From assembly GCF_014195535.1 (NCBI RefSeq), contig NZ_JACIBY010000018.1:62001-126000 (forward strand): 64,000 nt of DNA. The letters run 5' to 3'. Numbering within the stretch: the first letter of the stretch is position 1; each line of letters opens with the position of its first letter. The notes under the pieces are model-generated. The model saw nothing but the letters and a program-made list of their open reading frames with translations. It did not search any database and was not told where the DNA came from. A program made the position numbers and the translations under genes. The DNA comes from Runella defluvii (lineage in GTDB: Bacteria > Bacteroidota > Bacteroidia > Cytophagales > Spirosomataceae). This document shows, piece by piece, positions 1-8,128 of the stretch.

Positions 1-552
<552 letters not shown>

Positions 553-577
553 ATAGCCTATTCTCTTATATGCTCCG

Positions 578-612
578 CGCGGTGGCCTCTCTGTAGGTCA
601 CCGCGTTTTTTT
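578..612 (+). terminator. Rho-independent terminator of katG
   Basis: An 11-bp stem with one mismatch (CGCGGTGGCCT 578-588 against AGGTCACCGCG 595-605) is followed directly by seven T. It lies just behind the katG stop. Confidence 0.85.
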
Positions 613-615
613 GCC

Positions 616-654
616 CCTTCCCGAAAGTTCTGAAACTTTCGGGAAGGTAGTTCA
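616..654. repeat. Dispersed palindromic repeat, family A, copy 1
   Basis: A perfect 14-bp inverted repeat (CCTTCCCGAAAGTT 616-629, AACTTTCGGGAAGG 634-647) with a CTGA loop is followed by TAGTTCA. The whole 39-bp unit recurs identically at 1681-1719. Related palindromes occur near 26759, 43008 and 44880. The copy sits between katG and the convergent nuclease gene, just behind the katG terminator. Confidence 0.75.
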
Positions 655-692
655 TGCGGGGATTTTTTAAATAAACTCAATTTTTGGGTAAA

Positions 693-1598
693 TTAAAGCG
701 CATTGAGCACTCGACGCACTTCGCTTACCGACATTCCTGTCAATTTTGAAAGTACCTCTACCGAAAGCCCTTCTGAATACCCTTTTTTTATCACTTCAAT
801 CGCTTTTGATACTTCTCCCTCAATTTTTCCTTCAATTTTACCCTCAATTTTGCCTTCCATTTTCCCTTCTTCGAAAGCGGTATCCAACGAATTTTTCAAA
901 TCACGATAATACTTCAAACTGTCTTCGTAAGACTGCAATTCTTCTCGGGTAAATTTGGCTACTTCTGCCACCTCAAACAAACGTTCAAATATCTGTTCCC
1001 GCAGTCGGTCGGGGATTCTGTCTAATTTATTGAGGTTTTTGAGGACATAGAGCCACTTGTCAAAACGTGTTTCCAATTCTTCTACCGACTTGCCAAATTT
1101 CGGCATTTCCAGATAGATGAACGTCAACTTATCATAGAACACTTTACAGGTATCTACATCCGTCAATTTTACATTGTAGCGGTACTTTTTACGCTCCGTT
1201 TTGTCTTCTTCAAACACAAAATCCAATATCGCTACCGTATAAACAGCCTTCAACTCGTAGTTCCAATCGGCTCGTCTGGCTTGTTCCTGAATTGGAAACG
1301 TCGAGTAATACAGCGTCCTGTCTTTGAAGAAATTCTGCTTAGATTTTTGCAATTCTACAATAAATTTCTCGCCGCGTTCATTCTCACAGTATAAATCAAA
1401 AATCGCTTTTCTATCTGTATCTCCCGCCCCTAAATGTTCATTCTTGAGGTAAGTAATTGCCTTGATTTCCCCTTCCTCTTCTCTCAACAACTCATTCAGA
1501 AAATCCAACAGCAAGTCTTTGTTTGGTTCTTCACCAAACAACTTCTTAAAACCGAAGTCGGTAAAAGGATTGACATATCGTTCTCTTATCTCGCTCAT
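693..1598 (-). CDS. Rpn family recombination-promoting nuclease / PD-(D/E)XK 'transposase-like' protein
   Basis: A 301-residue protein starting MSEIRERYVNPFTDFGFKKL, the typical opening of the Bacteroidota PD-(D/E)XK nuclease family (Rpn/PDDEXK_2). The nuclease signature is visible as D68 and E82-L-Q84 (IVELQKSKQNFF). Known relatives (E. coli RpnA) are Mg-dependent DNA nucleases that raise recombination; some act in phage defence. The C-terminus has tandem GKIE/GKMEG tetrapeptides from a 12-base DNA repeat around 825-870, then a short helix-turn-helix-like end. The inner ATG at 1598 is preferred because homology begins there; an 18-residue upstream extension is possible. It is a close paralogue of 8129-9010. 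No partner gene is evident. Confidence 0.85.
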   Translation of the reverse strand: MSEIRERYVNPFTDFGFKKLFGEEPNKDLLLDFLNELLREEEGEIKAITYLKNEHLGAGDTDRKAIFDLYCENERGEKFIVELQKSKQNFFKDRTLYYSTFPIQEQARRADWNYELKAVYTVAILDFVFEEDKTERKKYRYNVKLTDVDTCKVFYDKLTFIYLEMPKFGKSVEELETRFDKWLYVLKNLNKLDRIPDRLREQIFERLFEVAEVAKFTREELQSYEDSLKYYRDLKNSLDTAFEEGKMEGKIEGKIEGKIEGEVSKAIEVIKKGYSEGLSVEVLSKLTGMSVSEVRRVLNAL

Positions 1599-1612
1599 TT
1601 TCTTATGATTGG

Positions 1613-1813
1613 CTAACAAAGATACAGCTTTTCGGATTGGGTATAGCTGCAAAATTTATAATCGTTATGATAGGCGCTTACCTTCCCGAAAGTTCTGAAA
1701 CTTTCGGGAAGGTAGTTCACGGTATAGGGCTTTCCTTCCACTGATTTTAAACGACCATCCGCCCCAGATTTCACTTCAATAGGTATCAGTTTTCCACGGC
1801 TTCTTCTAAACAT
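1613..1813 (-). pseudogene. Fragment of a DUF4143-type AAA ATPase, interrupted by a palindromic repeat
   Basis: A 66-codon open frame contains GKLIPIEVKSGADGRLKS, the conserved PD-(D/E)XK-like motif in the DUF4143 C-terminal domain of small AAA+ ATPases that are common in Bacteroidota. Family proteins are about 380-400 residues, so the whole ATPase part is missing. The open frame begins exactly where a direct repeat starts (1811), and it is crossed by repeat family A at 1681-1719, which encodes the unrelated residues NYLPESFRTFGK. Both facts point to a dead remnant. The family is recognised from the motif alone. Confidence 0.6.
1681..1719. repeat. Dispersed palindromic repeat, family A, copy 2
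   Basis: Identical over 39 bases to the copy at 616-654, with arms 1681-1694 and 1699-1712 and tail TAGTTCA. It lies inside the DUF4143 fragment, so it appears to have been inserted into formerly coding DNA. Confidence 0.75.
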
Positions 1814-1864
1814 GTCACAGAATTAGGGTAATTTTCAACAAATCATGTCACAGAATTAGGGTAA
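1811..1864. repeat. Tandem direct repeat, possible insertion-sequence end
   Basis: A 21-bp sequence containing TGTCACAGAATTAGGGTAA occurs at 1811-1831 and again, without change, at 1844-1864, a 33-bp period. It starts TGT and is repeated at a terminus, as in the ends of IS21-like elements, and it abuts the broken ATPase frame. No transposase remains nearby. Element identity is inference. Confidence 0.5.
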
Positions 1865-1879
1865 ATGGCAGATAACGGG

Positions 1880-2368
1880 TTATTTTTTGACCTCAACATT
1901 GTGATACGTTATAATTTTCCATTCGCCATCCGTTTTTGCCATTACCTGTAATAATCGTGTACAAAGACGCCCCTTATCGTCCAACACCGTACCTGGTAAA
2001 GGGCCATTTAAAAAACCTGATGTCCAAGTAAGACACTCGACAAGGGCAACATCGGGTCGAACGAATTTTAGTGCTACGATTTTCATCTCAAGCCTGGTAT
2101 CCTTAAATTTACCTTTGAAAATATCGTCATGTCGCGCGACAAAGGCTTGATGCCCTGTAAAGAACATTCCCAAAATATTTGTAAAAGTACCGTCTTCAGC
2201 AAAGTGTTTTGAATAATTGATTGCGTCGCCTTTGTTCCAAGCGCTTACTTCATCATTCACAATAGTTTCGATGCTTGTTGTATCTGATTTGGTCTGAGCA
2301 TGTACGTTACTCATTGCTACTACGACAAGGGCACTTATCAATACACTAACAAAAGCATTTAATTTCAT
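1880..2368 (-). CDS. Secreted SnoaL/DUF4440-like (NTF2-fold) protein
   Basis: 162 residues with a clear signal peptide (MKLNAFVSVLISALVVVAMS, cleavage near HAQ/T). The rest matches the pattern of SgcJ/EcaC and DUF4440 proteins: a first helix (IVNDEVSAWNKGDA), FAEDGTFTNILG, a central FTGHQAFVARHDDIF, and a closing strand pair ending DGEWKIITYHNVEV. NTF2-fold proteins bind small ligands or act on steroid- and polyketide-like molecules; the substrate is not readable from the sequence. It is a single gene on the minus strand facing the broken ATPase, with no obvious operon partner. Family assignment is reasonable, function is open. Confidence 0.72.
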   Translation of the reverse strand: MKLNAFVSVLISALVVVAMSNVHAQTKSDTTSIETIVNDEVSAWNKGDAINYSKHFAEDGTFTNILGMFFTGHQAFVARHDDIFKGKFKDTRLEMKIVALKFVRPDVALVECLTWTSGFLNGPLPGTVLDDKGRLCTRLLQVMAKTDGEWKIITYHNVEVKK

Positions 2369-2599
2369 TCGTTTTTATTTTAGGGTGAAACCTCTATTGT
2401 TGATTGTCCAATCTCTAACATTAAGCGCTTATCTTTTTACCTCTTGCCGAAAATTTCTACCACTTTTAAGAATGTAGTGCAAAGTAATAACCAGCCAATC
2501 CAAATATGGTAGCTTTTTATTTAGTGTTTTTGGCGATAGCGAATTAATTTGAAGTAGGCTCTCGTAGAGTACAAGGAGATTTACCCACCCCCTCAAGTA

Positions 2600-3499
2600 T
2601 CAACCATTGCCTTTATGTTTCTCTATGATTTCTGCTACTCTGTTAATGCTTATTTTCAATGCTTTGGCTATATTTTCAGCAGAAACACCTATTTCATAAA
2701 ACCCGATGATTGCTTCAATTTCTTTATTTTCTTCTCCTTTTTTTTCTGCCAAAATCAAATCCTGCGCATCTGCCATTTTTGTGTGTTGTTCGCTGGCAAT
2801 ATCCCGAAGTCTTTTTAAATAAGCGTTATATTCTTTCCTTTCTTTCTCTGAAAGTTTCATTTCATCAAGTCTTTCTCCTGCTTCTTTTAACCCTTTCGCT
2901 GAAAAGCTATCTTTAACTTCTGAATTTTTTAAAAAATATATCCACTCATCCAATTTATCTTTTATCCGATTTCCAAACATACCCACTTTTATTACCCAAT
3001 ATTCGGGATATATCTGATGTACTTCCTTTTTATTATACAAGGTCATTTGTTTGTCCGAAAGAGTCAAAATATCGCCTTTGTGAATGCCTTTAAATACGTT
3101 TGTACCGTGATATACATAATCTTTGCCTTGCCCTAAATCAAAATAGGCAATGGTTATCGAAATCACTTTTTTTACATTTGCGTAAGCATCTCCTTCTTTA
3201 ATATGCTCAGTTATCACTTTTGATGCTCCAAAAAGCATACGGTGGAAATAATCATATTCTTTGCTATTTTGTATCTCAATAATCACCAATTCATCTTTTG
3301 AATTTTCTACAAGAATATCTACCCGATTATGTTTATCATCATCGGTTACTTTATTGCTTTCACTATCTAATATTTGCTTGATTTTAATATCTTCTTTAAG
3401 GAGTTCTGATAAAAAACCTTCAAGAATATCAAAATTGGCTTTGTTTCTCAAAAGCCGCTTCATTGCCCAATCAAATCGAATTAACTGTTTTACTTTCAT
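2600..3499 (-). CDS. Rpn family PD-(D/E)XK nuclease (second type), downstream of the reverse transcriptase
   Basis: 299 residues from MKVKQLIRFDWAMKRLLRNK, the usual start of this Rpn subfamily. The nuclease core is visible as HNRVD (D61) and IIEIQNSKEYDYF (E75-I-Q77). The C-terminus is helical and charged and ends in a small helix-turn-helix-like stretch (GVSAENIAKALKISINRVAEII). It differs from the two FGFKKLFG-type paralogues in this window. It follows the RT gene on the same strand, with 133 bases between them if this start is right, or 34 bases if the longer frame starting at 3598 is used. Co-transcription with the RT is plausible, so a joint defence role can be proposed but not shown. 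Confidence 0.82.
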   Translation of the reverse strand: MKVKQLIRFDWAMKRLLRNKANFDILEGFLSELLKEDIKIKQILDSESNKVTDDDKHNRVDILVENSKDELVIIEIQNSKEYDYFHRMLFGASKVITEHIKEGDAYANVKKVISITIAYFDLGQGKDYVYHGTNVFKGIHKGDILTLSDKQMTLYNKKEVHQIYPEYWVIKVGMFGNRIKDKLDEWIYFLKNSEVKDSFSAKGLKEAGERLDEMKLSEKERKEYNAYLKRLRDIASEQHTKMADAQDLILAEKKGEENKEIEAIIGFYEIGVSAENIAKALKISINRVAEIIEKHKGNG

Positions 3500-3594
3500 T
3501 TTTTGGGGTTTAAATAGGTTTACGGTTCTTCTTTTTCTTTCGTAGAACGGTTGGTTTGCTAACATGCGTTGGATTTGAGGGTTGGGCTTGGGGA

Positions 3595-3610
3595 GCATAG
3601 GCGGCTATGC
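3595..3610. other. Short hairpin between RT and Rpn genes
   Basis: GCATAG-GCGG-CTATGC forms a perfect 6-bp stem with a 4-base loop. No T-run follows on the minus strand, so it does not look like a terminator. It could be a processing or attenuation element in an RT-Rpn transcript. Confidence 0.3.
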
Positions 3611-3632
3611 ATTGTTCGCTACTTTTTATTTA

Positions 3633-5252
3633 TCAATATTCAACCACTACTATTTTCTTTTCAGTACTCGAACCAGAAGCTTCTGAGTGTCCGTATTCTA
3701 GTTTATCTATTTCTATTGGCTTTGCTTGAGGTTTTGGTTTCCTAAATTCAATTTTGGATATTTGGCGATTAGTGTCGTAAAATTCAATTTTTTTCTTTTT
3801 CAATTCAGAGAAATACTTGTTTTTGGCAAGAAGGTCAGCTGGATTAGGCTCTATCCACTTTTTAACTATTCCTTCATAAGTTAACAGCCACCACTCATTA
3901 ATAAAACTACTTTCATTAACTTCGCTTTCAATTGAATCTAAATTTATTTTATCGGTTATTAATTTCCTTTGCATCATGTCAAAGCAAATTAAGATTGAAA
4001 TTGAATCCCGCGAATCAAATATTTGCTGCGCCAACGGTTTACTAATTTTTATTGAAAACGTTTTCGCAATCCATAATGCCCATGAAACTTCAAAATTATG
4101 ACCTTTGTAAATATGCTCTGAAATTATAGAATATAAGAACTTTTTTAACTTACTTTTATTCACCCAATTTTCATAGGTTAATAATAATTTTAAGATTTCA
4201 GGAAGAATAACTGGCTCAGAAATACCCATTCTGAATATCAAGGATTCAAACAAGTTCCAATTACTTTTGTAAATTCTATCATAGAATAGTTTTTTAATCG
4301 CAAATTTCAAAACTGAGTCTTTGGGATGGTTTGTTACCAATTCCAAAGCAAAACTGACGTAGTTTTTCAAATCAGTTATCTGTCCTTTCAGATTTTTTCT
4401 AATCTGATAATTAGACAATTCAATTACCCATTTAGATTCGTAGGGGAATGGCTGCTTCTTGATAGAAGTTTTCTCTTCATTGATATCCAAGCCGTATTCT
4501 GTTAATATCGTTTGAAAATGTTTGAACAAGTGTTCAGCATTAGATTGAGAATCAAAATAGAAATAGCAATCGTCAACGTATCTAAACCCGACCAACTTAA
4601 ATTTGTCAGTCAGCAACTTGTCAAAAGTACACCCTAAAATTTCAGAAATGATTCTGGAAGTATCTGGCCCAATCGGTATTCCAATGGTTTGTCCACTTTG
4701 TGCATTTCTGATTGCCTTATCTAACAAGTTTCCTAAAAGAGTAAAATCATTTTTATTTTGTTTGGCAACTGTTTTTGAATGTATAGCCCAAGGAATTGAA
4801 TGGGTATAAATCGTCGAAAAATATTTAGAAATATCGACTTTGAGTTCAAATAATTTATCAAAAGACTGTTCTAAACACTTTTCTTTAAACTCACCAAACG
4901 AATCAATCATCTTCGTTGCTCTTTTACCTGTTTCATCTTCAATTTGTTTACTCGAAGAAATGGAGGAACGGCCATAAAGTGCCTGAATTTCTATCCAGTT
5001 ATCACAAACAATTTTTGAAAGGTCAATTTGATGAATTGGATTTGGTATTCCCATTAAGCGCCTTGATAATCCAAATTTTGGAACGGAGTAGGCCAAATTT
5101 ATTGTTTCCTTAAAATCTTTTTTTACGCTATTGTTCAATGCTTGGAAATAATTGAACATATTTAAAGCCTCTACTCCTAATAACTCCGTGTTAAAGGGTG
5201 GTGGCAATTCTGCTGGAAAGTAGCCTTTCGAGATTAGTTTTATTAAATTCAT
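3633..5252 (-). CDS. Defence-type (UG/Abi-like, DRT candidate) reverse transcriptase
   Basis: 539 residues. The RT palm motifs are readable in order: motif A as D140 in KVDISKYFSTIYTHS, motif B as QTIGIPIGPDTSRIISEI (188-205), and the catalytic box RYVDDCYFYF (YVDD 225-228). Both catalytic aspartates remain. The N-terminal signature KGYFPAELPPPF and the GIPIGPDTSRI motif are features of stand-alone RTs of the unknown-group/Abi class, several of which (DRT systems) defend against phage by making DNA, often with a partner ncRNA. Residues about 290-539 form a helical C-terminal region without a group II intron maturase or a retron VTG motif. I cannot place the exact UG subtype. A 355-base leader and a downstream Rpn gene make it a candidate two-gene system. 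Confidence 0.85.
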   Translation of the reverse strand: MNLIKLISKGYFPAELPPPFNTELLGVEALNMFNYFQALNNSVKKDFKETINLAYSVPKFGLSRRLMGIPNPIHQIDLSKIVCDNWIEIQALYGRSSISSSKQIEDETGKRATKMIDSFGEFKEKCLEQSFDKLFELKVDISKYFSTIYTHSIPWAIHSKTVAKQNKNDFTLLGNLLDKAIRNAQSGQTIGIPIGPDTSRIISEILGCTFDKLLTDKFKLVGFRYVDDCYFYFDSQSNAEHLFKHFQTILTEYGLDINEEKTSIKKQPFPYESKWVIELSNYQIRKNLKGQITDLKNYVSFALELVTNHPKDSVLKFAIKKLFYDRIYKSNWNLFESLIFRMGISEPVILPEILKLLLTYENWVNKSKLKKFLYSIISEHIYKGHNFEVSWALWIAKTFSIKISKPLAQQIFDSRDSISILICFDMMQRKLITDKINLDSIESEVNESSFINEWWLLTYEGIVKKWIEPNPADLLAKNKYFSELKKKKIEFYDTNRQISKIEFRKPKPQAKPIEIDKLEYGHSEASGSSTEKKIVVVEY

Positions 5253-5607
5253 TCTTGTTCAGGGCACTTTTTTTATTTTCAGCAAACTTTTATTTATCCG
5301 TAATGAGTTGCGTTTATTTTTTCTTCACCAAACATACATGAAGGAATTCAAAACCCCTAATCTATGTACAACAAATTTAACTAATAATTTACCCTGCATA
5401 AATTAGAGCCTAGGCACGTCCAAAAAGCTTCGAGATTGAACGATATCAGACTCTCCTTCATAAGTAGATGCCAAACTCAACGCTACCTTCTCTCCCCACC
5501 CACCCCACCCACTCACACCCAAACGACGAATTTTTCAACCTCAGTATAGCATAAACGCCGATTTGTGCGTTAGGGAATTAGCAGCCATTACCTAACCAGC
5601 CATCGTT
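5253..5607. other. 355-base intergenic leader between divergent RT and DUF5686 genes, with a G-quadruplex motif
   Basis: No open frame of note. On the minus strand (the RT leader) bases 5494-5520 read as five G-runs, GGG-N7-GGG-N1-GGGG-N1-GGG-N1-GGGG, a textbook G-quadruplex pattern. The rest is AT-rich with no perfect long hairpin that I can see. DRT systems often carry their ncRNA next to the RT gene, so this is the first place to look for one. Promoters of both flanking genes must also lie here. Confidence 0.45.
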
Positions 5608-8067
5608 TTGAGAACTATTTTACATCTATTGGGTCTTCTATTTGTTACCACTACTGCCTTTTCACAAGAGTTTTACCAACTTCGGGGGTTTGTTCATTCC
5701 GAATCCAACGAGCCACTTCCTGGGGTTACGGTTCGCGTCGTAAATGCCAATACGGGTACCATCACCGACAAAGAAGGGCGTTATCAACTCAAATTATTGG
5801 AAGGGCTCAACCGCATTTCGGTGTCGTCGATGGGCTACCAAACGGAGGTGTTTGAAGTGGTGGCGGCCAAAGACCTTGTCAAAAATGTGTATCTAAAAAT
5901 AGACCAAAAGCAACTCGACGAAGTGGTAGTCAAGGTCAAAAAGCGGGATTACTCCTACGAGGTCATCAAGCAGGTGCTCCAGCGCAAAGATTCGCTCCTT
6001 GCTCAGTACCAAAACTACCGCGCCAAGGTGTACATCAAGAGCGTCGAGCGACTGGAAACTAAAAAAGTTGCTCCCAAAAAAGAAGAGGATACCCCCGCCA
6101 AAGTCGAAGATGCGCTCAAAAAACCTGTCATTACCGACAGCATCCCTAAATTAAACCTCTTTGAATGTCAACTAGTTCGGCACCAAAGTCGGGCAGGACA
6201 ACAAAAAGAAGAGCGCGAAGCGGTCAAGCGGCTGGGCGACCAAAGTACGTTGTTTTTTAAGTCGGTGACCGACGGGGAGTTTAACTTTTACCAAAACCAC
6301 CAAAAAATCGCCAAAATCGGCGATAACGAAATCACCTCCCCCCTGAGCGACCTGACGTTTTTGAGTTATCGTTTTCAGCTGTTGAAGTACTACATCGACG
6401 GCCCCTACAAAATATACCAAATTAAAGTCATTCCTCGCGAACTGGGCAACGCGCTCTATGAAGGCACCATCGAAGTCATTGAAGATGAATGGGTTTTGCG
6501 CAATGTTGACCTTCAAATCACCAAGCGGGGGTTGCTGCGCTACGATGAATTTGGGGTAAAACAGCAGTTTGAGAAAGTACAAAATCGCTGGATTCCGACG
6601 CGGGTTACGTACCATTGGAAAGTCAAAGAAGGAAACACCAAAAAGGCGGGTAAAACCGAGGTTTTGCAGTCCGACTACGCCTTTGATTTGGCCTTGCCAA
6701 AGCGCTTTTTTGGGGACGAAGTGGGCGTCACCACCGCCGAAGCCTACAAACGCGACACCACTTTTTGGGAACAAATTCGCCCGCAACCGTTGACCCGCGA
6801 CGAACAGAAATTTATCAAAGAAAAAGAACGACTCGAAGCGCTGGTAAACTCAAAAGCGTACTTGGATTCGATTGATAAAATTTTCAACCGGATTACGTTT
6901 CCCAAGGTCGTGTATTTGGGCATGGGTCACATCAACCGCGAAAAAAAGACCACTTGGCACTTCGACCCTGTGTTGGGTTTGGTGGATCCGTTGGCCATTG
7001 GTGGCTGGCGGGTGCGCTACGGAGCAGGATTTTACAAACGCCAAGAAAACCGAAAACAATTGTGGGTCAATAGCAACTTGGGCTATGGGTTTAAGAACAA
7101 GGATGTAATTGGTTTTGTGAGTGTTAGCTATTTTTATAATCCCCTCAAAGTCTCCAACATCAGTCTGGCGATGGGCTCAGGTTTCAACGTCATCAACGGC
7201 GCGGCAACGATTAGCGACATTGCCCGCCGAAGCAATTTTTACCGAAACCAGTACATCAATCTTATGCACCGAACGGAGCTTTTCAACGGCTTTTATTTCA
7301 GCGCTCAAGCCTATTACGAGACCCGCAGCGATTTGTCGAATTTCCAGTTTAGCTCACTCGGCGACCGCATTTTTAGCAATAATGCCCCCCAACCCTTCCC
7401 GACCACGCACATCTACCGAACCGTTTTCGGTATCGACTATACGCCGCGCCAACTTTACTTGCGAGAGCCCAACGAAAAAGTAATTCTGGGGTCCAACTAC
7501 CCTACGTTTAGCCTGAACATCGACCGCGCTTGGCCTGTTTCAGGCAAAAACACCAACGTTTACACCAAGCTGTCGGCCTCCATACGGCAAACTTTTAACG
7601 TAGGTATCATCGGCACGTCGGAGTACCGTATCAGCGCGGGTAAGTTCTTGGATACCACGAGCTTGGCAGTGATGGATTATTCGTACATGCGGGGTGGCGA
7701 CCGCTATTTTTTCTCGCCTGCCATGTACACCTATCAGCTCATTCCTCGGACGTTTCCCGTGTTCGATTGGCATTTGGAGACGCATTACGTACATCAATTC
7801 AACGGCTTCTTGACGAGCAAAATCCCGCTGCTCAACAAAACCAAAATCCGCGAAATGGCGGGAGGTGGCTTTTTGTACGTTCCCGAACGTAAATTTCAGT
7901 ATTCGGAATTGTATTTTGGGTTGAATCGTATCTTCAAATTGGGACGCGAACGGATTCGCTTGGGAGCGTATTATGTCATCGGCCAGTCAAATACGTTTGG
8001 CATAAGCAACGGTATCAAATTTTCCATCGAGCCGTACAATGCCGCGAAAAACACGTGGAGTTTTTAG
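5608..8067 (+). CDS. DUF5686 / carboxypeptidase-regulatory-like outer membrane protein
   Basis: 819 residues with a signal peptide (MRTILHLLGLLFVTTTAFSQ). Residues about 24-100 are a CarboxypepD_reg-like beta-sandwich (RGFVHSESNEPLPGVTVRV, ISVSSMGYQTEVFEV), then a DUF5686 region with many alternating aromatic strands to the end, consistent with an outer-membrane beta-barrel. Such proteins are abundant in Bacteroidota and are often grouped with TonB-linked receptors; no substrate is known. The start codon is TTG at 5608: an in-frame stop lies at 5593-5595, and the signal peptide begins at once after TTG, which supports the choice. It is transcribed alone and converges with the third Rpn gene. 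Confidence 0.85.
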   Translation: MRTILHLLGLLFVTTTAFSQEFYQLRGFVHSESNEPLPGVTVRVVNANTGTITDKEGRYQLKLLEGLNRISVSSMGYQTEVFEVVAAKDLVKNVYLKIDQKQLDEVVVKVKKRDYSYEVIKQVLQRKDSLLAQYQNYRAKVYIKSVERLETKKVAPKKEEDTPAKVEDALKKPVITDSIPKLNLFECQLVRHQSRAGQQKEEREAVKRLGDQSTLFFKSVTDGEFNFYQNHQKIAKIGDNEITSPLSDLTFLSYRFQLLKYYIDGPYKIYQIKVIPRELGNALYEGTIEVIEDEWVLRNVDLQITKRGLLRYDEFGVKQQFEKVQNRWIPTRVTYHWKVKEGNTKKAGKTEVLQSDYAFDLALPKRFFGDEVGVTTAEAYKRDTTFWEQIRPQPLTRDEQKFIKEKERLEALVNSKAYLDSIDKIFNRITFPKVVYLGMGHINREKKTTWHFDPVLGLVDPLAIGGWRVRYGAGFYKRQENRKQLWVNSNLGYGFKNKDVIGFVSVSYFYNPLKVSNISLAMGSGFNVINGAATISDIARRSNFYRNQYINLMHRTELFNGFYFSAQAYYETRSDLSNFQFSSLGDRIFSNNAPQPFPTTHIYRTVFGIDYTPRQLYLREPNEKVILGSNYPTFSLNIDRAWPVSGKNTNVYTKLSASIRQTFNVGIIGTSEYRISAGKFLDTTSLAVMDYSYMRGGDRYFFSPAMYTYQLIPRTFPVFDWHLETHYVHQFNGFLTSKIPLLNKTKIREMAGGGFLYVPERKFQYSELYFGLNRIFKLGRERIRLGAYYVIGQSNTFGISNGIKFSIEPYNAAKNTWSF

Positions 8068-8128
8068 GCCCTTGCGCATTTGCTTACTAATAATTCTGCA
8101 TGGCAGATTTGAGTCGGCTTGCACTCAA

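Noticed and set aside
1811-1864. CRISPR array
   Set aside because: Only two direct repeats, a 12-base spacer and no cas genes in the window.
3633-5252. Group II intron or retron reverse transcriptase
   Set aside because: No maturase/X or HNH part, no intron-like RNA domains recognised, and no retron NAxxH or VTG motifs in the protein. The GIPIGPDTSRI motif and the helical C-terminus fit stand-alone defence RTs.
6172-6786. Minus-strand open frame of 204 codons
   Set aside because: It is the antisense shadow of the DUF5686 gene; no known motif and composition follows the opposite strand's codons.
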